A stretch of DNA of 37,148 nt from CAYFZR01 sp046760505 [NCBI: Candidatus Hydrothermarchaeota archaeon] (GTDB taxonomy: Archaea > CAYFZR01): positions 1 through 37,148 of the forward strand of contig JBHIEG010000019.1 in NCBI GenBank assembly GCA_046760505.1, read 5' to 3'. The notes beneath the pieces are model-generated. The model saw only the letters and a list, made by a program, of their open reading frames with translations. It was not told the DNA's origin and made no database searches. Both the position numbers and the translations under genes were made by a program. Below are positions 25,679 to 31,218 of this stretch, piece after piece; position 1 is the first letter of the stretch, and each line of letters opens with the position of its first letter.

Positions 25679-26773
25679 ATGGTGACAGCGTTTGTAGGGC
25701 TTCCCTGTCAGATTCAAGCGTTGAAAAAGGCTAATATCATGTTAAATAAGTTCAAGGATACTTTTTCAATTGGACTCTTCTGCAGGGAAAACTGGTGCTA
25801 CTCTTGCATGCGCGCGTTAGTGGAAGGAGACCATGGCATAGACCTCAGTTCTGTTAAAAAGTTCGAGATAAAAGGAAACAGTATGCTAATAAGCTATAAC
25901 AGAGAGGTAATTGAGATACCACTATCCGAATCAAGGCCATATGTAAGATTATGCTGCCAAGTTTGCTTAGATTTTTCTTCTGAACTTTCAGACGTTTCCG
26001 TAGGATCATTAGGCTCGCCTAACGGCTGGTCAACCCTTATTCTACGAACAGACTATGGAATTAAAATAGTGGAGGGCGCAAAAAAAGAGGGTTACATCGA
26101 AGTAAGATCAATAAAAGATTCCGGAATCAGATCAATACGTAATATATCCCGAGAAAAAAAGGAAGAAAGTCTAAAAGAGGCTAAAGTGATGGAAAAGAGT
26201 GGAATAAATGTTCCTCACATCCTTACGAAGGATGATATAGATCTGGAAGATTTTAAATACTATTCTAAAGATAAAAATTTTTCTGATTTGGAATTTAATG
26301 TCGTAGATAATGGCTTCTGCGTTTCATGCGGTACATGCGCTGCTATTTGCCCATATGACGTCCTCGAATTGCCCAATGAAAGACCTCGTTTATTAAAAGC
26401 ATGTCCAAGTGGATGCAACCTTTGTTATCTCGCTTGTCCAAGAACCTCTTTCCAGATACCTGCAATAGAAGAGAAAATTGAATTTGCCTCTAGAATCAGG
26501 GATGAAGACCTTGGTTATTATGCAAAAATCCTAGCAGCAAGAACCAAGGTTAGTTCCATTAAAGGACAGGACGGCGGCGTAGTGACCTCTCTCTTAATGT
26601 ATGCTTTAGACTCAGGGCTGATAGAAAGTGCAGTTACCGTAACTCATGGAGACATGCCTTGGAAACCAAAGGCTACAATCGTAAAAAATAAGATAGAACT
26701 GCTCAAAACTTCTGGAAGTATTTACTCGGTGTCCACTACAATGCAGAGTTTAAGAGACTCTTTTATTAAATAA
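25679..26773 (+). CDS. FrhB/FdhB-family iron-sulfur flavoprotein with circularly permuted domain order
   Basis: The family normally runs ferredoxin domain, FrhB N-domain (QDGGVVT), FrhB C-domain (VGTPCQI). Here residues 1-140 are the C-domain: VGLPCQIQALKK with C10, GLFCRENWCYSC with C35/C40/C43, CCQVCLDFSSELSDVSVGS. Residues 214-253 hold two cluster motifs (C214-C217-C220-C224, C242-C246-C249-C253). Residues 280-364 are the N-domain (GQDGGVVTSLLMYALDSGLI, SGSIYSVSTTMQSLRDSF), ending where the C-domain would begin. TGAGGT at 25667-25672 is a proper ribosome site 6 bases before the ATG, so this looks like an expressed gene, not a remnant. Relatives bind FAD and pass electrons between ferredoxin, F420 or other acceptors; here it may serve IorAB. 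Confidence 0.85.
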   Translation: MVTAFVGLPCQIQALKKANIMLNKFKDTFSIGLFCRENWCYSCMRALVEGDHGIDLSSVKKFEIKGNSMLISYNREVIEIPLSESRPYVRLCCQVCLDFSSELSDVSVGSLGSPNGWSTLILRTDYGIKIVEGAKKEGYIEVRSIKDSGIRSIRNISREKKEESLKEAKVMEKSGINVPHILTKDDIDLEDFKYYSKDKNFSDLEFNVVDNGFCVSCGTCAAICPYDVLELPNERPRLLKACPSGCNLCYLACPRTSFQIPAIEEKIEFASRIRDEDLGYYAKILAARTKVSSIKGQDGGVVTSLLMYALDSGLIESAVTVTHGDMPWKPKATIVKNKIELLKTSGSIYSVSTTMQSLRDSFIK

Positions 26774-26916
26774 GTAGATAGATTGTGCTTTTTGGTTAAA
26801 TCTCATTTCAAGAGGGTTATGTTAACTATCTTTCAACACATAAATTCTAAAATAAATATAAATTTAATGTAAAATTAATAGAGAAAACAGCAAGATATTT
26901 ATGAATTTAATCACAA

Positions 26917-26974
26917 ACTATTTTTAAGAGATTGTTAATACAATCTCAAAAAAAACAAAATTTAAAAAGGAGGT
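26917..26974 (+). promoter_or_regulatory. Promoter and operator-like inverted repeat of the Rieske operon
   Basis: The 200-base gap after the FrhB-like gene has no gene. A TATA-like CTATTTTTAAG (about 26918-26928) is followed at once by a perfect inverted repeat GAGATTGT-TAAT-ACAATCTC at 26928-26947, between TATA box and expected transcript start. That is the classical place for a repressor site. AGGAGGT at 26968-26974 is the ribosome site, 7 bases before TTG 26982. Confidence 0.5.
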
Positions 26975-26981
26975 TGTGGCC

Positions 26982-27305
26982 TTGGGAGAAGAATGGTGGA
27001 AAATTCCAAGTCCAAGTTTCACATTCCTAGTCGCTTTATTAGTTGGCTTACTCGGAGGAAAATTATTTACCAGCCTTACGGCAGCAACAATCAGCATTCC
27101 TCTGAGCGTAAGTACAAATATTCATGGTCTCGTATTTAAGACGGTTATACTTTTTGTATACGGTGCTCTTTTCGTTTTCCTATTTGGAGGTCATGAAAAA
27201 GAGGAAATATACTTGTTTATAAGAAACTTAAAGCCAACGATCCTTCACGGAGCAATATTAGGTATCGTTCCAATAATCGTGCCTGTCATCATTGGTCTGC
27301 TTTAA
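26982..27305 (+). CDS. Small three-helix membrane protein next to the Rieske gene
   Basis: A 107-residue membrane protein with three hydrophobic segments: SFTFLVALLVGLLGGKLF (about residues 11-29), FKTVILFVYGALFVFLFGG, and TILHGAILGIVPIIVPVIIGLL at the C-terminus. A short charged loop HEKEEIYLFIRNLK lies between the second and third. There are no heme-ligand histidine pairs of cytochrome b type. The start is TTG 26982, set by AGGAGGT 7 bases upstream; GTG 26976 is too close to that site. It precedes the Rieske gene by 27 bases in one operon, so it may be a partner or quinone-site subunit, but I do not recognise the family. Confidence 0.7.
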   Translation: MGEEWWKIPSPSFTFLVALLVGLLGGKLFTSLTAATISIPLSVSTNIHGLVFKTVILFVYGALFVFLFGGHEKEEIYLFIRNLKPTILHGAILGIVPIIVPVIIGLL

Positions 27306-27332
27306 CGCCTACAAAATTCAGGGAGGAATTAC

Positions 27333-27818
27333 ATGGCTAGAAAAGGGATAACCCGAAGATACTTCCTGTATTTACTTGGAGGCGGTGCCATTGCATCGTA
27401 TGCAATGGCTTTTACGGGTGCTTTAATAAAATTTGCTTGGTCACCAAAGTTACGAGCAACGGCATCCCAAAGTGAAGTTGAAATTGCAAAATCTGGAGAA
27501 ATTCCGGTAGGTGAAGCAAAGCTTTTCAAGTTCCAGGGTAAGCCCTCTATACTCATCCATCTAAGCGATGGCTATTATGCATTTGGAGCAGTTTGCACGC
27601 ATCTTGGCTGTGTTGCCAAATGGAAAGATCTGGAAAACAACGAGGTCATATACTGTCCGTGCCACATAGGAAAAATAGACCCAAGAACTGGAGAGGTTCT
27701 TGCAGGTCCAATACCAAGCCCATATCCTAAAATAATTATCGAAGAAAAGGAAGGGGCTATATTCGCCAAGGGATGGAAAGATCCCGAGTACGTTAAATCG
27801 CTCCCCATGTATGCATAA
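27333..27818 (+). CDS. Rieske [2Fe-2S] protein with Tat-type membrane anchor
   Basis: The N-terminus TRRYFLYLLGGGAIASYAM is a twin-arginine motif followed by a hydrophobic helix, so the folded domain is exported and probably stays anchored. The cluster ligands are in CTHLGC and CPCHIG, the two-Cys two-His Rieske set, followed by the conserved GPIPSPYPK proline loop. At 161 residues it is like the Rieske subunits of quinol-oxidising bc-type complexes. The ribosome site GGGAGGA lies 6-7 bases before the ATG. No cytochrome b or c gene lies in the window, so the partner is either elsewhere or not a conventional bc complex. A small anchor-like protein is encoded downstream. Confidence 0.93.
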   Translation: MARKGITRRYFLYLLGGGAIASYAMAFTGALIKFAWSPKLRATASQSEVEIAKSGEIPVGEAKLFKFQGKPSILIHLSDGYYAFGAVCTHLGCVAKWKDLENNEVIYCPCHIGKIDPRTGEVLAGPIPSPYPKIIIEEKEGAIFAKGWKDPEYVKSLPMYA

Positions 27819-27826
27819 ACCAAACC

Positions 27827-27840
27827 TTTTTATTTTTTTA
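27827..27840 (+). terminator. T-rich terminator after the Rieske gene
   Basis: CTTTTTATTTTTTTA follows the Rieske stop by 8 bases. Such T-runs are typical archaeal termination signals. A TATA-like AGTATAAG at about 27909-27916 then suggests a separate promoter for the next small gene. Confidence 0.4.
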
Positions 27841-27944
27841 AATCTTAAAGTATTTTGAAATAATCGTAAAAAATATCTCAATTTTGGTTCAAAAAAAGAA
27901 AAATTGATAGTATAAGAGATAGAAATTAGTTATTGGGAATTGAA

Positions 27945-28049
27945 ATGGCAATAAATGGGAAATATTTTGTTCTTGGCTTAGCAGGATTGGCAATGGTAAC
28001 GTACGCCCTTGCTTTAACAGGCATCCTCATAAGATTTCTGTTTACCTGA
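27945..28049 (+). CDS. 34-residue membrane microprotein resembling the Rieske anchor
   Basis: ATG 27945 to TGA 28047-28049 encodes a single hydrophobic helix with a lysine near the N-terminus and an arginine near the C-terminus. Aligned without gaps to residues 8-36 of the upstream Rieske protein, 13 of 29 positions are identical by hand count: Y-F at the start, L, G, A, then YA-A-TG-LI-F. The twin arginines and the whole Fe-S domain are absent. It may be a duplicated, free-standing anchor, or a small subunit packing against the Rieske helix. The short length leaves room for chance, but the ungapped match and adjacency support it. A weak G-rich site (TTGGGAATTG) precedes the ATG. Confidence 0.55.
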   Translation: MAINGKYFVLGLAGLAMVTYALALTGILIRFLFT

Positions 28050-28089
28050 AAGAGTCAATTTAAATTTATTTTATTTTTTATCAATCTTT

Positions 28090-28362
28090 TTAACTCGTTC
28101 TTGTTTTGTTAAATAGTTCCTCCCCATCTTCTGTTAATCTATAAAACTTAATTCTCTTAAAATCTGATTCAACCTCTTCTATCAGTCCTTCTCTCTTTAA
28201 AAGTTCTATTTCATACTTTACGGTACCCCATTGCATGCCTATTCTGTTAGAAATCTGGTTTATATTTAATAGGCCATAATCTGAGTTTTTCAAGGCCCTC
28301 AAAATATTGATTCTTGTCGACCCACCTCCGCTTATAAGAAGTGTCAATTTTGACTTGGTCAA
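28090..28362 (-). CDS. Winged-helix transcription regulator, paralog 1
   Basis: A 90-residue ArsR/PadR-like winged-helix protein. The recognition region is QISNRIGMQWGTVKYEIELLKREGLIEEV, followed by a wing KRIKFYRLTEDGEEL. No metal-binding cysteines and no effector domain are seen. The start is TTG 28362 after GGGGGAG. Two close paralogs lie at 28809-29084 and 30716-30988. A perfect inverted repeat with an 11-base spacer sits 27 bases upstream of the start, so self-regulation is plausible. A stretch of 66 bases (28165-28230) is identical to paralog 3. Confidence 0.88.
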   Translation of the reverse strand: MTKSKLTLLISGGGSTRINILRALKNSDYGLLNINQISNRIGMQWGTVKYEIELLKREGLIEEVESDFKRIKFYRLTEDGEELFNKTRTS

Positions 28363-28388
28363 ATCGACTCCCCCATCACATCTTGTAT

Positions 28389-28415
28389 AAATTGTAATTA
28401 ATTTTAATACAATTT
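28389..28415. promoter_or_regulatory. Operator-like inverted repeat upstream of winged-helix paralog 1
   Basis: AAATTGTA - 11 bases - TACAATTT is a perfect 8-base inverted repeat, 27 bases upstream of the TTG start of the minus-strand regulator. Paralog 3 has a similar arrangement with the same 11-base spacer. The half-site ATTGT also occurs in the Rieske operon repeat. Confidence 0.45.
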
Positions 28416-28487
28416 CACACTCATTTTATATAAATTTTGTTATTACAAATTTTACAAGTTTAATTAGGGCATGTATAAAAGATTTTT

Positions 28488-28533
28488 AATAAGCGAGTTA
28501 TAATGGAGCTTCTTTTATTATAAGCGGCTTATA
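28488..28533. promoter_or_regulatory. Two copies of a 15-base palindromic site, 31 bases apart
   Basis: TATAAGC-G-GCTTATA at 28519-28533 is a perfect palindrome and overlaps a TATA-like TTATATTT. A second, imperfect copy, AATAAGCGAGTTATA at 28488-28502, matches it at 12 of 15 positions. Start-to-start spacing is 31 bases, near three helical turns, so a dimeric protein could occupy the same face of the DNA. They precede the small zinc-finger gene at 28587. Confidence 0.45.
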
Positions 28534-28586
28534 TTTTTTCTTAAAAATAAAAAAAGTCAAATATAACAAAGTTATTTTTGTGATGT

Positions 28587-28751
28587 ATGAAAAAGAAACG
28601 CTGTGCGGTGTGTGGCGAAGTGGTCGGAAGAAGAACTGGTACCCACTATGCCAATAGGCTCATTCATAAGCGATGTGTGGGCATGGCTATCATAATTCAG
28701 AAGTGTCAAATGACAAGAAAAGGTGATCTTACTCTCACGTATACGTTATAA
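28587..28751 (+). CDS. 54-residue cysteine-rich (zinc-finger-like) basic protein
   Basis: ATG 28587 to TAA 28749-28751. The protein has CAVCGEVVG (C6, C9), H20, H27, C30 and C40, a spacing that could form a treble-clef or similar zinc site, and many lysines and arginines (KKKR at the start, GRRTG, HKRC). It is probably a small nucleic-acid-binding protein. TGTGATG directly before the ATG resembles the GGTGAT ribosome site. The coding-like GC content differs from the very AT-rich flanks, which supports a real gene. The family is not recognised. Confidence 0.6.
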   Translation: MKKKRCAVCGEVVGRRTGTHYANRLIHKRCVGMAIIIQKCQMTRKGDLTLTYTL

Positions 28752-28808
28752 GACCTGATACCATCACACATCATTCAACAATGTCTATGAATCCAAAATA
28801 AAACTCAT

Positions 28809-29084
28809 TCAGGAAGTTGAGGTCTTTTTCAGCAATTGCTTACAGTTTTCTGTTAATCGATAGAACTTAGTTCTCTTATGATCTGTTTTCACTTCTTCTA
28901 TCAGTCCTTCCCTCTTTAAAAGTTCTATTTCATACTTTACAGTGCCCCACTCCATGCCTATTCTGTTAGAAATCTGGTTTGTATTCAGTAGACCGAATTC
29001 CGAATTGTTTAGTGCCTTAAGTATCTTCAATCGGGTCTCTCCACCTCTACTCAGAAGGACTATTTTTGATCTGATGTGATCCAA
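28809..29084 (-). CDS. Winged-helix transcription regulator, paralog 2
   Basis: A 91-residue paralog of the regulators on either side, with the same QISNRIGMEWGTVKYEIELL helix-turn-helix and a KRTKFYRLTENCKQLL wing. It carries one cysteine near the C-terminus that the others lack. The start is TTG 29084 with GGGGAGA upstream. Its upstream region, 29122-29160, matches that of paralog 3 in nearly 40 bases. A 61-base segment of its N-terminal half (28964-29024) is identical to paralog 3. Confidence 0.88.
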   Translation of the reverse strand: MDHIRSKIVLLSRGGETRLKILKALNNSEFGLLNTNQISNRIGMEWGTVKYEIELLKREGLIEEVKTDHKRTKFYRLTENCKQLLKKTSTS

Positions 29085-29121
29085 TGTCTCTCCCCTTATT
29101 TTTATATTTGTTCAAAATAAC

Positions 29122-29160
29122 TTATCGATTATTTTTATTTATAGATTTATTTTATGAATG
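29122..29160 (-). promoter_or_regulatory. Promoter block shared with paralog 3
   Basis: This block begins TTATCGATTA and ends TTTTATGAATG on the plus strand. It matches 31053-31092 with one gap and a few changes. Read on the minus strand it contains CTATAAATA, a good TATA box, 52 bases from the TTG start of paralog 2. Conservation beyond the TATA box means either a recent duplication or a shared regulator. Confidence 0.5.
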
Positions 29161-29249
29161 ATTAGTTTAGAGCCATTTCAGGTTCTTTTTAAGAATTTTT
29201 AAGTTAGTTGATCTACTTTGAAGGCATTTTTTATCGCTATTAATGAGTA

Positions 29250-29639
29250 TCAATCAACCTTGGATAAGATTGAATGGAAATTACAGGTATTACACCTCTG
29301 TACGCATATTTCAGCATGAATTTTGCAAAATTCTTCGCTTGATCTGATTATTTCACACACTTCGCAAATTTTAGACAGGGAAATCATTGGATCAAACTTC
29401 TCACTCATTATATTTTCTTCAATTTCATGGATAAGATTTAGGACCTCTTCTTTTTTTGCAATTTCAGTCCAAAATGCATGTTTTCCACTCATATAGTGAC
29501 ATATGGCTGGTTGTGTGACTCCTAATTTCTCAGATACTTCATTTTGTGACATCCCGTATTTTTGAATCAAGTCTCTTGTTATTATAGACCTTATGGTAGG
29601 AAGCACCTTCTTTACAACAATTTCACACGGAGGTCTCAT
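29250..29639 (-). CDS. HTH transcription regulator with C-terminal cysteine cluster
   Basis: A 129-residue archaeal regulator with an XRE-like helix-turn-helix at about residues 29-55 (YGMSQNEVSEKLGVTQPAICHYMSGK). The C-terminal half has eight or so cysteines and a histidine arranged as CEVCEII, FCKIHAEIC, CNTC, a pattern suited to an Fe-S cluster or zinc and thus to redox or metal sensing. The opening MRPPCEIVVKKVLPTIRS is typical of an archaea-specific group. The start ATG 29639 has GGAGGT 6 bases upstream. An ACAAT-AA-ATTGT site lies about 30 bases upstream and recurs before the next small gene. Its target is not known. Confidence 0.88.
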   Translation of the reverse strand: MRPPCEIVVKKVLPTIRSIITRDLIQKYGMSQNEVSEKLGVTQPAICHYMSGKHAFWTEIAKKEEVLNLIHEIEENIMSEKFDPMISLSKICEVCEIIRSSEEFCKIHAEICVQRCNTCNFHSILSKVD

Positions 29640-29667
29640 ACCCTACCTCCATTTTTGTATATATTTT

Positions 29668-29686
29668 AACAATAAATTGTAATAAA
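29668..29686. promoter_or_regulatory. Operator-like site AACAATAAATTGTAATAAA, copy 1
   Basis: It contains the inverted repeat ACAAT-AA-ATTGT and lies 29 bases upstream of the Cys-rich regulator's ATG. It matches the site at 29986-30004 in 17 of 19 positions. A related imperfect repeat, TTGTTA-8-TAACAA, lies at 29705-29724. It may be an autoregulatory operator or an unusual core promoter. Confidence 0.45.
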
Positions 29687-29815
29687 AAATTTTATTATAT
29701 AATTTTGTTAGAGAATTTTAACAATAAAAGGGTTTAGTTTTTTAGGAATAATTTTAAAATGATTTTAAATTCTTTTTTCACTTTTTCAGAATTTAATAGA
29801 CGTAAAAGTCAGGCA

Positions 29816-29959
29816 TTAAATGCCTTGCATTTTCCTTATACTTCCAAGACCTTTGACTAATGTAGGGCCGGAACATTCCGGACATGGAGCATTTCGGAGT
29901 AACAAACTACCTGCGGATTGACTGAATTCATATCCGCATCTTTTACATTGAAATATCAA
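29816..29959 (-). CDS. 47-residue zinc-ribbon protein
   Basis: TTG 29959 to TAA 29818-29816. The protein has CKRCGYEF near the N-terminus (C5, C8) and CPECSG (C26, C29), a four-cysteine zinc ribbon or rubredoxin-like knuckle pair, followed by a basic tail. A GGTGTGG site 7 or so bases upstream supports the TTG start. It lies upstream of, and in the same direction as, the Cys-rich regulator, but each has its own copy of the shared upstream motif. The role is unknown; small zinc ribbons often assist transcription or ribosomes. Confidence 0.65.
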   Translation of the reverse strand: MIFQCKRCGYEFSQSAGSLLLRNAPCPECSGPTLVKGLGSIRKMQGI

Positions 29960-29985
29960 ATTCCACACCTTTGATTTATTTATTA

Positions 29986-30004
29986 AACAACAAATTGTAG
30001 TAAA
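29986..30004. promoter_or_regulatory. Operator-like site AACAACAAATTGTAGTAAA, copy 2
   Basis: It lies 27 bases upstream of the zinc-ribbon gene start, nearly the same distance as copy 1 from its gene. The rest of this gap to 30259 holds only AT-rich sequence and, at 30225-30233, a TATA-like CTTATAAAC for the next gene, whose GTG would then be nearly leaderless. Confidence 0.45.
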
Positions 30005-30259
30005 TTTTAATAAGATTTTAGAACGTATATAGGTTTAGTTTATTTTAAATGAGTTTAGATGATTTTTTTAATTATTTTAGAATTTTTAACAATTCAAAAA
30101 GTATTTTTCAACTCAGAAAAAAATCAAAATAATCTTCTTTTCCTTTTAAATTGTATTATTTTTTTTAAATTTTTTAAAAAACTGATAACAGAGTTATAAA
30201 AGAAATAATAAAGTTATAGGAAAGCTTATAAACTAGAATCTCCATAATTCTGGTAGTGA

Positions 30260-30628
30260 GTGGATAAATTGCCAAGTACTTCAGGTGAACATTTGGAGTT
30301 AAGGAAGTTGCTGAAAACCACAGGAGAATACCCTGAGAAGCCAAACAAAGAGAACTTCTGTTCAGTATATCTCATAACAGGAGAAATCATACATGGCCAG
30401 ATTGACAGCGAGAGTGAGTACCCTTATATCCATGTGACAACGCCCGAGAAAATTTATTTCATTCATGATAATTCCATCATAAAGATAGAGATGCCGACGG
30501 ATGAGCATCTGGATGAATACAAGAAAGAAATAGAAAACATGGATAAAGAAGAAAATGGTTCTCAAGGTAAAGAAGATACAGACAAAGAGAATAAAGAACC
30601 TTTCCGACCAGAACTCATATTCGAGTAA
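30260..30628 (+). CDS. Small acidic protein with an Lsm/SH3-like barrel
   Basis: A 122-residue protein. Residues about 34-77 alternate short strands: FCSVYLITGEIIHGQI, YPYIHVTTPEKIYFIHDNSIIKIE. The pattern 'V-LxxG-xxxGxI' followed by a short hairpin resembles Sm-like or Hfq-like small barrels that bind RNA, but I cannot confirm the fold. The C-terminal 40 residues are highly acidic and lysine-rich (NMDKEENGSQGKEDTDKEN), probably disordered. GTG 30260 or TTG 30269 could be the start; no clear ribosome site is seen, and a TATA box at about -30 suggests a leaderless transcript. Family not recognised. Confidence 0.65.
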   Translation: MDKLPSTSGEHLELRKLLKTTGEYPEKPNKENFCSVYLITGEIIHGQIDSESEYPYIHVTTPEKIYFIHDNSIIKIEMPTDEHLDEYKKEIENMDKEENGSQGKEDTDKENKEPFRPELIFE

Positions 30629-30715
30629 TACAAATTCCCACGGATGTAAAATTTTTTGATTGATATGAGTCTCAAGTAAACTAAATTATTTGACAAGACG
30701 AATCACTGATTTAGG

Positions 30716-30988
30716 TTAATCTGATATTCTTTTGGATAATTCCTTCCCTATATCTGTCAACGTGTAAAATTTGGTTCGGTGGTGTGATTCAACCTCTTCT
30801 ATCAGTCCTTCTCTCTTTAAAAGTTCTATTTCATACTTTACGGTACCCCACTCCATGCCTATCTTGTTAGAAATCTGGTTTGTATTCAGTAGACCGAATT
30901 CCGAATTGTTTAGTGCCTTAAGTATTTTGGCTCGGGTCTCTCCACCTCTGCTCACGAGAAGAATTACCTTGGGTCTTATCGGATCCAT
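30716..30988 (-). CDS. Winged-helix transcription regulator, paralog 3 (mosaic)
   Basis: A 90-residue paralog of the two regulators at 28-29 kb, with QISNKIGMEWGTVKYEIELL and a TKFYTLTDIGKEL wing. Its DNA is a mosaic: 30785-30850 is identical to paralog 1 over 66 bases, while 30865-30925 is identical to paralog 2 over 61 bases. The switch falls between 30851 and 30864. The start ATG 30988 follows GGGGGAATGTT. Upstream lie a 7-base inverted repeat with an 11-base spacer and the promoter block shared with paralog 2. Gene conversion or unequal recombination among the copies is the simplest account. Confidence 0.88.
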   Translation of the reverse strand: MDPIRPKVILLVSRGGETRAKILKALNNSEFGLLNTNQISNKIGMEWGTVKYEIELLKREGLIEEVESHHRTKFYTLTDIGKELSKRISD

Positions 30989-31006
30989 AACATTCCCCCA
31001 ATTGCG

Positions 31007-31092
31007 ATTGTTGCGAAAATTTTACAACAATTCGTTATGATTTCAACATATTTTATCGATTAATTTCTATTTATAGGTTCATTTTATAAATG
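31007..31092 (-). promoter_or_regulatory. Inverted repeat and promoter of winged-helix paralog 3
   Basis: ATTGTTG - 11 bases - CAACAAT at 31007-31031 is a perfect inverted repeat 19 bases upstream of the start. The block 31053-31092 shares nearly 40 bases with the paralog 2 promoter and contains CTATAAATA on the minus strand (31076-31068), a good TATA box. Confidence 0.5.
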
Positions 31093-31218
31093 GTGAGTTG
31101 TAAACGTTTTTTTATCAATTACAAAACTTTTTTATATTATTTTCAGAAAAATTTCCCAAAACCCGGTTATACAAAAACTAACTGACAAAGAATATGCACA
31201 AATTTTGCGTGATCAATC

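Noticed and set aside
25679-26773. FrhB-like gene as two frameshifted fragments or a pseudogene
   Set aside because: The frame is open throughout, all cluster cysteines are present, both domain pieces are well conserved and a proper ribosome site precedes the ATG.
28090-30988. Mobile element suggested by three repeated segments
   Set aside because: The repeats are the coding and promoter regions of paralogous regulators. No transposase, terminal inverted repeats or target-site duplications were found.
28383-31092. CRISPR array or other regular repeats in the AT-rich region
   Set aside because: Repeats are few, unevenly spaced and palindromic; there are no regularly spaced direct repeats with unique spacers and no cas genes.
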